A DNA stretch of 64,000 nucleotides from an uncultured Pontibacter sp. (GCF_947495565.1 NZ_CANLZM010000003.1:62001-126000), one strand, 5' to 3'. Counted from the first letter of the stretch, positions 8,752 to 16,990 are shown. Numbers and translations are program-made. Notes: generated from the sequence alone by a model not told the origin.

Positions 8752-9690
8752 ATGGATTATATCAGGAATACTAAACTTGTTGCTTTACTGGGTCTGGGTT
8801 TGTCTCTTTTTGTTGCTGGCTGTAAAAGTAGCGACGGGGAGGTGCCTTTTAAGGATAAGCCAATGGCTATGGGCTTGTCTTACACTGATAACGCGGAAGG
8901 CAGCGTAGAGTCAATTTATAACAATATTGTTTCGGCTTTAGAAGCGAACAGTGCCATTGGCATAGTGGCCGAGGTAAACCACCAGCAAAATGCGCAGAAT
9001 GCAGGCTTGGACTTAAACCCAACGCGCGTGGTGCTGTTCGGCAACCCGAAACTCGGTACGCCGCTTATGCAGGCCAACCAGCAGGCGGGGCTCGACCTGC
9101 CCCAAAAGATGCTGGTTTATGAAAACGATTTAGGGCAGACTTATGCCGCTTTTAACTCGGCTCAGTATGTAGCCTCTCGGCATGGCGTAGACACTGTGTC
9201 AACGCTGCCCACCATAGAAATGGCGCTCACCAACTTAGCTAAAAATGCCACAAACGGAACCGTGGTTACAGCCGATAACAACACTGTTGCTTTAAATGAA
9301 GGAGTTGTAAGTATGGAAAGTGCAAACTCTTTCTCGGAGACTTATGAGAAGCTGCGGTCTGCTATAGCAGGCAATTCTAACCTGAAGATTATAGCGGAGC
9401 TAGACCATCAGCAGAACGCAAAGTCTGTAGGTTTAGAGCTTAACCCTACAAAACTCATCGTATTCGGCAATCCTAATCTGGGCACACCCCTTATGCAGGC
9501 AGAGCAAACTATTGCGATAGACCTGCCACAGAAAATGCTGGTGTACCAAGACGAAAGCGGGAAAGTGATGGTGGCTTTTAACAACCCCTACTACCTGGCT
9601 AAAAGGCACGGCGTAACTGGGGAGGATAAAGTGCTGAAGCAAATACAAACTGCCCTTAGCAACCTTGCAACAGGAGCTACACAACAGTAA
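8752..9690 (+). CDS. Lipoprotein with two tandem DUF302 domains
   Basis: A 312-residue exported lipoprotein. Its signal peptide ends in the lipobox FVAGC with cysteine at residue 24. Two copies of a DUF302 domain follow, at about 45-160 and 190-305; each has the sequence HQQNA, then LNPT, FGNP and GTPLMQA, then DLPQKMLVY. The internal repeat is plain by eye, so the gene arose by duplication of one domain. DUF302 proteins are small alpha/beta proteins of unknown function. No operon partners. Confidence 0.9.
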   Translation: MDYIRNTKLVALLGLGLSLFVAGCKSSDGEVPFKDKPMAMGLSYTDNAEGSVESIYNNIVSALEANSAIGIVAEVNHQQNAQNAGLDLNPTRVVLFGNPKLGTPLMQANQQAGLDLPQKMLVYENDLGQTYAAFNSAQYVASRHGVDTVSTLPTIEMALTNLAKNATNGTVVTADNNTVALNEGVVSMESANSFSETYEKLRSAIAGNSNLKIIAELDHQQNAKSVGLELNPTKLIVFGNPNLGTPLMQAEQTIAIDLPQKMLVYQDESGKVMVAFNNPYYLAKRHGVTGEDKVLKQIQTALSNLATGATQQ

Positions 9691-9820
9691 CTCACAAATT
9701 ATTTTAATACGATTAACCTGCGTGTGGAGCAGTTTTCAAATCGCAGAAATACAGTTTATACTTGGTAGCTTCTAAGTATAAGCAGAGTGATTTTCAGGTT
9801 ATTGAGATGCCGGGCAGCGT

Positions 9821-10279
9821 TTAGTTGGTTGTGTTGTCGTTTTGTAGCGGCATTTGCATCTGGTACAGGTCAAAGCCAGGAGCCCAAAAGTCTTTTTCTG
9901 TTTTTTCTAAAGTGAATCCAGCCTTCTCGTAGAATTTGTAAACCAGTTGAGTGGTTCTTACTACAATTTTGCGGATGGCTGGGTTTTCTTTAATCCTGTT
10001 AACTCTAAATAGCGTAAGTTTTTTCCCGATGCCTTTCCCTTGGTGGTCAGGGTGAATGATGTCCCAGGATATGCGGGCCAGCCCTGAATCTGGGAAGTAG
10101 TTAATTCCTCCCGAACCAATTATTCCCCCCTGGTCTTCAACAATGTAATACTCTTCCAGGTGGTTGTGCAGGTAATCTATAAAGTCGCTCTCCTCAGCCT
10201 TATCGAAATACTGCGGAGTGTTGAGCCTCAACAAAGCTAAAAGCTTCTCTCTATCGTCGCTTGTGTACAACCTGATCAT
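9821..10279 (-). CDS. GNAT-family N-acetyltransferase
   Basis: A 152-residue acetyltransferase using acetyl-CoA on an unknown amine. The acetyl-CoA loop is seen as HPDHQGKGIGKKL (about residues 76-88, the Q/RxxGxG/A motif), followed by LVYKFYEKAGF near 110-120, the conserved last helix. Length is normal for a single GNAT domain. It is the last minus-strand gene of the accessory island; I do not see an attC-like site after its stop codon, so it may lie outside the cassette array or be its old end. Confidence 0.85.
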   Translation of the reverse strand: MIRLYTSDDREKLLALLRLNTPQYFDKAEESDFIDYLHNHLEEYYIVEDQGGIIGSGGINYFPDSGLARISWDIIHPDHQGKGIGKKLTLFRVNRIKENPAIRKIVVRTTQLVYKFYEKAGFTLEKTEKDFWAPGFDLYQMQMPLQNDNTTN

Positions 10280-10518
10280 GCAATCTTTATTTCGTAAGTA
10301 TACTTTACCAAATAATGCTTACTCATTTTAAATAAGCACCTGAAGAGCACGGAAACTATGTGTAATTTCGAGAATGGGAAGCTACTTTTTTCAATAATTC
10401 ACTAAGGCTATAGCTGAGCCTGCCATTTTAGTGTTGAAGTATGAGCCAGCAACTAAAGTATACTTTAAAGCTCCCCGTTGTACGTCTGCATCTTGTGGAG
10501 AGTGTCTTTAGAATTGTG

Positions 10519-10583
10519 AACGTTACTAGTGTTTACTGTGTGAGAGGCTGCAAGCCGAAGCATAAGGTGTAAATCTTGTTAGC
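10519..10583 (-). other. attC-like site A
   Basis: Read on the minus strand it begins GCTAAC and ends near GTAACGTTC. Inner arms TTTAC and GTAAA pair, around a core CTTCGGCTTGCAGCCTC that is shared with sites C, E and, more loosely, F. The TAA stop of the next upstream cassette gene is part of the GCTAAC box. It is the weakest of the sites at its far end, where the box is GTTCAC rather than GTTAGC. Confidence 0.5.
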
Positions 10584-11079
10584 AGCAGGAGTTTTTTAAT
10601 TCCTCAAGTGTGAATACTTCACTTCCTCTCTTCTCGTAATAGTCTAGCATTTCGTCAATCTTCCTTTTATCATAACTCGTAATACAATCTGATAAGACTG
10701 TAACTTTGTAGTTTTCCTTGCACATATTATATACGGTTGATTTCACGCAGGCAATGGCGTCTGCTCCTGTAATGTAAAATTCGCTTATTTCATTTTTCTT
10801 GACAAAGTCAGCAAAACCTTCGCTGGTCAATGCGTTGCCTTTGGATTTTTCAAAAATATTTTTAGAAACCAACTTCATGTCCGAAACTAATTCAGACCCA
10901 CGAGTATTAGGTTTGAAAGTCCTTGTGCCGTCAGATAAGTTATAATGCCTTATGTAAACCACATGAATTCCATTTTCCACGGCCCAATCTATTGATCCAT
11001 TAATATTGTCAATGATTTCTTTGTAGTTTTTGGTAATGTCATTTTGAATGTCAATTACTACTAAAGACTTTTTCTGCAT
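10579..11079 (-). CDS. Isochorismatase-like cysteine hydrolase (cassette gene)
   Basis: A 166-residue hydrolase of the isochorismatase superfamily. The catalytic triad is visible: aspartate in VVIDIQND (residue 10-13), lysine in FEKSKGNAL near 79, and cysteine in ADAIACVKST near 112. Such enzymes act on nicotinamide, N-carbamoyl groups or isochorismate; the specific substrate cannot be assigned. The stop codon lies inside attC-like site A and the start lies about 80 bases from the GTTAGC box at 11160-11165, so the gene fills a single cassette. It is more AT-rich than the flanking core genes. Confidence 0.88.
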   Translation of the reverse strand: MQKKSLVVIDIQNDITKNYKEIIDNINGSIDWAVENGIHVVYIRHYNLSDGTRTFKPNTRGSELVSDMKLVSKNIFEKSKGNALTSEGFADFVKKNEISEFYITGADAIACVKSTVYNMCKENYKVTVLSDCITSYDKRKIDEMLDYYEKRGSEVFTLEELKNSCC

Positions 11080-11159
11080 GGAAATTCCTTCTTTTATTTT
11101 TACGTACTAATTCAATTCTCTATTTCAGTGACTACCTCACTGTCGCTTGTTCGGTTGCA

Positions 11160-11166
11160 GCTAACG
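11160..11166 (-). other. attC-like site C, upstream fragment cut off by IS insertion
   Basis: The seven bases GCTAACG (plus strand) are the GTTAGC-type end box of site C. The rest of the site is at 12827-12886 on the other side of the IS element. Joining the halves over a shared ACG gives one complete site of about 65 bp that resembles site E. Confidence 0.55.
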
Positions 11167-12826
11167 TCAGTTTGTCTAAAAACCTCCGTTCGTTTCTTAG
11201 CTAAAGATAGTAATTTGCAAATATACTGCACACATGATCAGGCCTTTTCTTCTCTGACCAAAGCCTGGCCAACATGCCCCATGCACAGCCCTCAAGTGCC
11301 ACAGTACACTTAAAAATGCCGCACAGTAAGCCAGCCGCCGCTCCAGGCCGACGATTTTGAGGATGCGGCGCAGGTTGTAGGCCACCAGCATCAGCCCCAC
11401 GTCGGCCGCAGCGCTCACCATGCCCTTTTTAGTGAGCACGTAGCTGTAACCCCACTGCCGCTTGATGGTGCCAAAGGGATGCTCGACGATGGCCTGCCTG
11501 CGCCTGTAGAGCTCCGGGTTGGCAGCTACATTTTGTCGGTTGAGCTCAAAGAGCGGTGAGTAAAGATTGCGCTCGATGAGCTTGCCGTTCCTGGCCGTGG
11601 TGCACAGGCTCCGAACCGCACACGTCTTGCAGGCCTTGGTGCGGTACTGGCGGAAGCTGGTCGGACTGGAGCGGTTCAGGTTCTTGGTGTAGACATGGCC
11701 GTTGGTGGTGAGGGTGAAACCCTGGGGACACGTGTAGGTATCGCTGGCGTGGTCATAGGCGAAGAACTCCACGTTGTAGGCCGGATCCGGGGCATTGGCG
11801 GCCGGCGCCGGGCTGGCCACCAGCGCGGTGATGCCCAGCCCCCGGGCGGTCTCCAGTTCCGAGCCGGCGTAGTGGCCCTTGTCGAAGAGGGCCGTGAAGG
11901 AGTTGTTTCTCACAATGCTCTTGGCTCTTCGGAGCATCGGGCCCATGGCCTGGCGGTCGTTGTGGTTGGTCACGCGGTAGTCGATCAAAAGGCAGTGCCG
12001 GGCGTCCACGGTGGCCTCTACATTATAGGCCACCTCGGTGATGGTATTGCGGATGATCAGCTGCCGGCTCTCCGGGTCGGAGGTGGAGACCTGGTCCTGG
12101 CCCGAGTCCTGGAGCTGCTGCAGGAGCTTGAGGTAATACTCGCGCCGCAGCGCATGGCGGGCCATGGCATCCAAAAGCTGTCCTGTTTGGCAGGCCTGGT
12201 CTGTCTGCGCCAGGGCCAGCTGATAGTCAGAGAGCTTGTCCTCGATATAGGCCAGGTGGCGGGCGATCTTGCCCCGGTTGAAGTTGTTCTTCTTCGAGTT
12301 CTGGGCCCGCAGCTTGGTGCTATCCCCTGCCAAAAGCTCTCCCCCGATCAGTTGAAAGTGCCGGGCCATTTTGACCGTAGCCCGGAAGACGCGGGTGATA
12401 GCCTTAGAATGGTTCTTGCGGAAATTGGCGATGGTGTTGTGGTCGGGGGCCAGCTGGCCCAGGAGCCACATTAGCTCGATATTGCGGCGGCACTCTTTCT
12501 CAAGGCAGCGCGAGGAGCGGATGCGGTTCAGGTAGCCGTAGACGAGCAGCTTGAGCAAAACAGTCGGGTGGTAGGCCGGGCGGCCGTTCTCAGGGAAATC
12601 GGTGCGGAAACCTAATTTATCCAGGGGAAGCGAATCGACAAAAGCATCGATGAAGCGCGCCTCGTTGTCGGCAGAAATCAGCTCCTCCAGGCTAACCCCG
12701 CCACCGGGAGGCTCGGTGCGGCTAAAGGCTTGTTTGAATTTCATAGATAAAGTGGGTAAGTCTACTATAAATTAGCCACTTAGCTCGATAAAAGTTGCAG
12801 GAAGGAAGATGTTATTAGACAGTCTG
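11167..12826 (-). mobile_element. IS1182-family insertion sequence
   Basis: A 1.66-kb element with one transposase gene. Its ends are imperfect terminal inverted repeats: the left end reads CAGTTTGTCTAAAAACCTCC from 11168, and the right end read inward is CAGACTGTCTAATAACATC. The sequence ACG occurs at both outer edges (11164-11166 and 12827-12829), a likely target duplication. Removing the element restores an attC-like site. Edges are accurate to a base or two only. Confidence 0.8.
11197..12744 (-). CDS. IS1182-family transposase
   Basis: A 515-residue DDE transposase. The N-terminal DUF772 domain is recognised by NEARFIDAFVDSLPLDKLGF and YHPTVLLKLLVYGYLNRIRS; a variable helical region follows; the DDE_Tnp_1_6 domain covers about 230-490, with ALFDKGHYAGSE and a cysteine cluster (CPQG, CKTCAVRSLC) before the last catalytic glutamate region (IVEHPFGTIKRQWG). 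The frame is intact and full length for the family, so the element may still be active. Confidence 0.93.
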   Translation of the reverse strand: MKFKQAFSRTEPPGGGVSLEELISADNEARFIDAFVDSLPLDKLGFRTDFPENGRPAYHPTVLLKLLVYGYLNRIRSSRCLEKECRRNIELMWLLGQLAPDHNTIANFRKNHSKAITRVFRATVKMARHFQLIGGELLAGDSTKLRAQNSKKNNFNRGKIARHLAYIEDKLSDYQLALAQTDQACQTGQLLDAMARHALRREYYLKLLQQLQDSGQDQVSTSDPESRQLIIRNTITEVAYNVEATVDARHCLLIDYRVTNHNDRQAMGPMLRRAKSIVRNNSFTALFDKGHYAGSELETARGLGITALVASPAPAANAPDPAYNVEFFAYDHASDTYTCPQGFTLTTNGHVYTKNLNRSSPTSFRQYRTKACKTCAVRSLCTTARNGKLIERNLYSPLFELNRQNVAANPELYRRRQAIVEHPFGTIKRQWGYSYVLTKKGMVSAAADVGLMLVAYNLRRILKIVGLERRLAYCAAFLSVLWHLRAVHGACWPGFGQRRKGLIMCAVYLQITIFS

Positions 12827-12886
12827 ACGGACTGGTGCAGCTAATGGGTGAGGCAAAGCCGAACATAAAAGCTGCACGTGGTTAGC
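12827..12886 (-). other. attC-like site C, main part
   Basis: On the minus strand it starts GTGCTAAC and contains a perfect arm pair, GTGCAGCT (12835-12842) with AGCTGCAC, around the core GTTCGGCTTTGCCTC. The end box lies beyond the IS at 11160-11166. The LRR cassette gene stops six bases before it. It is one of the clearest sites in the array. Confidence 0.65.
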
Positions 12887-12891
12887 ACTTG

Positions 12892-13668
12892 TTATTTTTC
12901 TTCAAGTTGTATCTGCGTCTTCTCTCTTACTTCTTTGAGGCTGGTTTCTACATTGCCGTACTTTAGCTTTGGAAGTGACTTGAGTTTTTCAAATTCGGCT
13001 TCAGGATAGTTCCAAGATGCATTGAAGCGAACTAAGTCCTTAAGTTTCAGTACTGGTTCAAAATACTTATCTAATATTCTGGTGTTTAGAAGAGTCAGGT
13101 ATTTAAGTCTTGTTAAATTTTCCAAAGGCTTAAGTGAAGTTAGCTTCTGAGCTGTCCAGATGCTTCCATCAATTCCTAAACCCTGTAACTTTACCAGACT
13201 GGATATTGGGTTGAAGTCAGCAATTTTTTTGAAATTCTCTATTTCTAAGGTTACAAGCTTATCTAAATCACTCAGAACTTCTATACTCTCAACTTGAGCA
13301 GAACTTCCTATATGCAGATGCTTTAGGTGCTTTAACTGTTTTAGATTAGACACATCCTTTATACTGCTCCACTTGATGTATAAACCTTCCAGATTTGGCA
13401 TCTTACAAACAGCATCAAAGATGTTCTGGCTTACCTTGCTGCTAAGCCATAAGAATTTAACATCGGCTAAAGATGGAAGAAGTTCGCACCATTGTTCCAC
13501 TATCTTTTTTTGCACCTTTGAAGCTGTGTCTAACTGTGTGATAGATAAGTTGAGCTTTGACTTAGGGTAATAGTCTTCTACTCTTATTATCGATTTTGGA
13601 GGGAACTTTGATTCTGTGTCCCAGCACCAGAAGCCCTTTAATATCTGCTCTTCTTTTAGTTCTTCCAT
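12892..13668 (-). CDS. Leucine-rich-repeat-like protein of unknown function (cassette gene)
   Basis: A 258-residue cytoplasmic protein with no signal peptide. From about residue 60 to 235 it has irregular LRR-like units of 22-25 residues, such as LKQLKHLKHLHIGSS, LSDLDKLVTLEIENF and LENLTRLKYLTLLNT. The N-terminus (FWCWDTESKFPPKS) resembles no family I know. Such repeats serve protein binding. The gene fits tightly between attC-like sites C and D: its start codon is only about 8 bases from the GTTAGC box of D, leaving little room for its own promoter. Confidence 0.7.
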   Translation of the reverse strand: MEELKEEQILKGFWCWDTESKFPPKSIIRVEDYYPKSKLNLSITQLDTASKVQKKIVEQWCELLPSLADVKFLWLSSKVSQNIFDAVCKMPNLEGLYIKWSSIKDVSNLKQLKHLKHLHIGSSAQVESIEVLSDLDKLVTLEIENFKKIADFNPISSLVKLQGLGIDGSIWTAQKLTSLKPLENLTRLKYLTLLNTRILDKYFEPVLKLKDLVRFNASWNYPEAEFEKLKSLPKLKYGNVETSLKEVREKTQIQLEEK

Positions 13669-13675
13669 AATGTGT

Positions 13676-13737
13676 GCTAACGGTTAGGCTAAAAAGCGTT
13701 GCTGTCCCAAAGGGCAGCGATGAATTTTAGCTCTTGT
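13676..13737 (-). other. attC-like site D, interrupted by a group II intron
   Basis: The plus strand reads GCTAAC at 13676, then paired arms GCTAAAA and TTTTAGC enclosing a hairpin GTTGCTGTCCC / GGGCAGCGAT, then CTTGT where the intron begins. The core differs from sites A, C, E and F, so this site is of another subtype. The intron's sense strand lies on the attC bottom strand, the orientation known for attC-invading group II introns. Confidence 0.55.
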
Positions 13738-14336
13738 GTGTGCCCAGCATGGCACGAGTTATATTTCGAAAGGAATATACTCAGATTATCCAGAGGGTGC
13801 AAATCCCTTACCGGCAAGTTGGTGAAGCCGATTAGCAAGCTGCAAGCTGGTATCTCGTGAGGGGTGCAGTGAAGGAAGCAGGACTGCAAAAGCCTGAACT
13901 GACGAACAGAAACTGCATAAGAGGCAGGGAGTCGCGGGTAAGCAAGCACATCTTTGCAAAGCCCCTAGCCAACAAACGGCTCTTTGTAGATGCAGCAGGA
14001 TTAGGTGGAAGGATAAGCGTCTTACCTGGGGAGGTCTCGCCCTGTCGCGTACAGGACGAGAAGTCAGCAGAAGCCATAGTAGCCGCCTGGAAACGAGCCG
14101 TAAGCGCTGCGGAGGCCTCACAGGGCGGTGAAGGGCTGAACGTTAAGCTGCCCGAAATCCGATAAGGAGGTTCAAACGGTGGAGTTTGCTAGCCTTATCC
14201 CAAACTAGGGCAAGGGCATGGCTGGTGTAAAGAGCGGCTCTGCTATCCTTGACGAACCGCCGTATACGCGACCCGTACGTACGGTGGTGTGAGAGGCGCA
14301 CCCCGTCAGCTAACGCTGACGGGGCCGTCTACTCAT
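13738..14336 (+). ncRNA. Group II intron RNA without its reverse transcriptase
   Basis: About 600 bases of ribozyme. The 5' end is GTGTGCCCAGCATGGCACGAG-like (13738), matching the bacterial GUGYG start. Domain I landmarks such as CTGACGAACAGAAACTGCATA are present near 13895. Domain V is at 14256-14288: an 8-bp stem ACCGCCGT / ACGGTGGT with CGC as the catalytic triad. Domain VI is a perfect hairpin CCCCGTCAGC-TAAC-GCTGACGGGG (14301-14324), followed by the typical CCGTCTACTC end. No maturase/reverse-transcriptase frame lies in domain IV, so mobility would need a protein supplied in trans. The exact 3' boundary is uncertain by a few bases. Confidence 0.85.
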
Positions 14337-14578
14337 ATATTTACAGCAACAAGTTGAAGTACAATTTCAAACTTTTGTAACTTCAATGATGACAATGTGA
14401 AAGGAGAGGATTAATCCGGTCTACTAAACACTTTGGATGTTGCAATCGAGAAACCCCTCTTCTTTCATTTCATCCCGAGCCTGAACAGTACCTAAAGGCT
14501 ATACTTCTATGTGTAGACCTAGCATCAGTTGTGAGTATAGGCTAAAGATGAAACTTCTTACCTAAAGCTACCTTTCCC
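14337..14578 (+). ncRNA. IS110 left-end noncoding region, possible bridge RNA
   Basis: About 240 bases between the intron end and the IS110 transposase hold no gene. In the IS110 group, the noncoding left end encodes the bridge RNA that guides target choice. Placement and length fit; I have not folded it and cannot mark the loops or the exact left end of the element. Confidence 0.35.
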
Positions 14579-15745
14579 ATGAAAAAAGACACCTCCGTCG
14601 TAAGACAAAACCTGGGAGTTGACATTTCTAAAGACTCTCTTGAAGTAGTGTTCTCCACCATAGACATACAGCAGTACGTCAAAGTAAAAGCGAGTAGGAG
14701 CTTTTCAAACAGTACGGCGGGCTTCAAGCAACTGCAGCAGTGGCTGGAGGCAAAGAAGGTAGCAGGAGTAGAGATAGGCATCTTATTAGAGGCCACCGGC
14801 ATTTATTATGAGCAACTGGCCTGGCACCTTCACCAGAAAGGCTATAAACTGTCTGTGATCCTGCCCACTAAAGCCAAAAGGTACCTGCAGGCCACCGGCA
14901 ACAAAAGCAAGAACGACAAGATGGATGCCAAAGGCCTGGCACGTATGGGCCTGGAGCAGCGCCTGCCCCTCTGGCAGCCTTTATCCGAAAACATCTACCG
15001 GCTGCGCCTCTTGACCCGGCAGCTGGAGGACTTTAACAATCAGCGCACCGTATGCCTCAACCAGCTCCATGCCCTGCAGCACAGCGCCTATCCGGTAAAG
15101 GAGGTAGAAAGGAACCTGAAGAAAGTGCTTCTCTCGCTGGAGAAAGGTATTCTGGGGTTGGAAGGTGCTATCACCGCGCTAATTGAGCAGGATGAGAAAC
15201 TATGGGCAAGGGTGGAGAAAATAACCGCTATCAAAGGCGTAGGCATCAAGACTGTTGCTGTACTGCTGGCCGAGACCAACGGTTTTGCCACTTTCGAAAA
15301 CCAGGGGCAGTTGGTCAGCTACACCGGCTATGACATCGTGGAAAACCAATCAGGGAAAAAAGCGGCTACTACCAGGATGTCCAAGAAGGGTAACGCCCAC
15401 ATCCGCCGGGCCATGCATTTGCCCGCTTTAGGCGTGGTGCGCTTCAAAGAGCCCGCCTTTGTGGCGCTCTACCAGCGGCTGATCGCAAGGGGCAAAACAA
15501 AGATGCAGGCCTACGTTGCCGTGCAGCGGAAACTGCTGATTCTCATCTGGGCACTGTGGCGGAAGGATGAAGCTTATGACCCAAGCTTCGGGCAGAAAGA
15601 ATCTTCCGGTAATGAGGAGCCGAAGCCTCTCTTTTCGCTTGGCTCCGAAGGAGACAGAAAACAAGTAGCCCCGGCTATTGCCAGGGCTACACAAAATGAA
15701 CTTCCGTGCAACGAATCGCCTGAAGCTCTCTTTTCGCTAAAGTGA
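14579..15745 (+). CDS. IS110-family transposase
   Basis: A 388-residue serine-containing DEDD recombinase. The RuvC-like DEDD domain starts LGVDISKDSLEVVFSTID, with a glutamate in LLEATGIYYEQLAWHL and aspartates in NDKMDAKGLARMG. The Transposase_20 domain contains ITAIKGVGIKTVAVLLAE and SYTGYDIVENQSGK, and the SKKGNAHIRRAMHLPAL segment includes the conserved region around the catalytic serine. The C-terminal tail after about residue 340 is low in conservation and repeats the short string LFSL. The frame is intact. It reads against the surrounding cassette genes. Confidence 0.93.
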   Translation: MKKDTSVVRQNLGVDISKDSLEVVFSTIDIQQYVKVKASRSFSNSTAGFKQLQQWLEAKKVAGVEIGILLEATGIYYEQLAWHLHQKGYKLSVILPTKAKRYLQATGNKSKNDKMDAKGLARMGLEQRLPLWQPLSENIYRLRLLTRQLEDFNNQRTVCLNQLHALQHSAYPVKEVERNLKKVLLSLEKGILGLEGAITALIEQDEKLWARVEKITAIKGVGIKTVAVLLAETNGFATFENQGQLVSYTGYDIVENQSGKKAATTRMSKKGNAHIRRAMHLPALGVVRFKEPAFVALYQRLIARGKTKMQAYVAVQRKLLILIWALWRKDEAYDPSFGQKESSGNEEPKPLFSLGSEGDRKQVAPAIARATQNELPCNESPEALFSLK

Positions 15746-15761
15746 AATTAATAAAATAATC

Positions 15762-16316
15762 CTATACTTTCACTTGCTTTTTAAGACAGTACCTCGATTG
15801 GGTAGCGTAACTTTTGTTTTCCAGTTCTATTAATATTTGCTTGGCATCGTCCTCATCAATCTGTTTTCCAATCGTTTCTATTTTACGACCATAGTTAAAT
15901 TGAACATTAATGTTTGAAACACCAAACATCAATGTTCCAGCGGCTCCAAATGAGTTGGAATTATCTACAATTTGAAATTCTCCAATTTTAGTTTTTTCAT
16001 ACTTTTTTGAACGCCTTAAAAACCAAACACACTTCGTATATCTTATGAAGTCAGGGTTTATTTCAACAATCTCATTTCCAAGAATTGCCCAATAAAAATT
16101 GAAAAACTTGTAATAAGCCCCCCAGAAAAAGAATCCAAAAATTATAGTGAAAAACAAATTAAAATTACCTTCTATTATTTGGTCAATTGATTGAATCAAT
16201 ACAACAATGAAGCCGACCAAAATCAACGTAACGAATACGGCTATTCCTATAGGTTTATGGCTTGGGTTGATTGTCAAAATAGAAGACTCCCCTTGCTCTC
16301 TCTTTTCTACGTTCAT
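15762..16316 (-). CDS. Two-helix membrane protein with PH-like domain (cassette gene)
   Basis: A 184-residue protein, with the start set at 16316 (MNVEKREQGE) because the longer frame up to 16487 reads straight through attC-like site G. Two membrane helices (about 25-45 and 55-75) are followed by a soluble part of about 100 residues with strands such as EIVEINPDFIRYTK, resembling bacterial PH-like domains. It is very AT-rich. Its stop is about 15 bases from the IS110 end, so the C-terminus (YCLKKQVKV) may have been altered by that insertion. Function unknown. Confidence 0.65.
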   Translation of the reverse strand: MNVEKREQGESSILTINPSHKPIGIAVFVTLILVGFIVVLIQSIDQIIEGNFNLFFTIIFGFFFWGAYYKFFNFYWAILGNEIVEINPDFIRYTKCVWFLRRSKKYEKTKIGEFQIVDNSNSFGAAGTLMFGVSNINVQFNYGRKIETIGKQIDEDDAKQILIELENKSYATQSRYCLKKQVKV

Positions 16317-16329
16317 TTTTTTTATGCTA

Positions 16330-16413
16330 CCCAACGTTAGTCCAGGTGGTGTCTCGTTGGAGGATCGCTGTGCTCTGCAAGGTTCCTCCAATGGCATCTG
16401 GACGGTGTTGGTC
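16330..16413 (-). other. attC-like site G
   Basis: Outer boxes CCAACG (16331) and GTGTTGG (to 16411) enclose arms GTCCAGGTG and CATCTGGAC, with a second arm pair TTGGAGGA / TCCTCCAA inside. At about 84 bp it is longer than the other sites and lacks their shared core, as is common for attC sites of different origin in one array. It lies 14 bases before the start of the 15762-16316 gene. Confidence 0.55.
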
Positions 16414-16925
16414 GAGGTTGTTTTCCCTTTTTCTCCCGGATTAATGCGAACTTTCTTATTTCTATTTTTTGGGAAAACACCCTGCATGGTTGGGTTATTT
16501 TCTCCCCTTAAACTTCTTCTTAAGTGGCGCTTTAGCCGCGGGCAATGCCGTTAATGCGGTATTAGCGACGTTGCCGGAGGCGTCAGGCCTTGGGCTGGCC
16601 TAAGGTAAAACGAAACCAACTAAATCATCGGCCTCTCTATTGCCGGCAACCCGCTGAAAAAGAGCCACCCCGGGCCGAAGCCAGCCCCTTGACTTTGTCA
16701 ATTCCCGACGCTAACTTCGCCCCTCCAAAGTCTTGCCTGGACGCCCCCGTCCGAAAGCACGCGCTTTCTCCCGGCTTCGCCGAGCAAGACTTCACGGCCT
16801 AAACTCCATTCATGCCTTTGGCTCTTTTTCCAGCCGCTTGCCCGCTTTAGTGGCCTTTGATGCCCTCCAGCCCTAAAAAGCATGAAAGACACGCCACTTT
16901 AAAATCTGAAAATAAGCCCAATCAC
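16414..16925. other. Apparently gene-free cassette of about 510 bp
   Basis: The stretch between sites G and F has only short, unconvincing frames on both strands. It contains AAGTGGCG near 16522 and its complement CGCCACTT near 16893, a pair of inverted repeats bounding about 380 bp, and is more GC-rich than neighbouring cassettes. It could be a noncoding cassette, a small nonautonomous element, or a decayed gene. Confidence 0.4.
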
Positions 16926-16990
16926 GGCCAACGGATTAGTACATGCTGCGAACGAGGTGTAACCGAGTATGGAGCATGTGCCGTGTTAGC
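16926..16990 (-). other. attC-like site F
   Basis: On the minus strand it begins GCTAACACGGCACATGCT and ends AGCATGTACTAATCCGTTGGC. The arms ACATGCT and AGCATGT pair, and the core ACTCGGTTACACCTC resembles that of sites A, C and E. It is nearly superimposable on site E over both arms. Confidence 0.65.

Noticed and set aside
9691-9820. An attC-like site after the GNAT gene
   Set aside because: No paired arms with AAC/GTT boxes could be found, so the array is taken to begin at site A.
11695-12474. A 259-codon plus-strand open frame inside the IS1182 element
   Set aside because: It lies opposite the transposase gene, is repetitive in G, V and L, and resembles no protein.
16317-16487. An N-terminal extension of the 15762-16316 gene
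   Set aside because: The extension is encoded by attC-like site G and the neighbouring cassette, so the ATG at 16316 is preferred.
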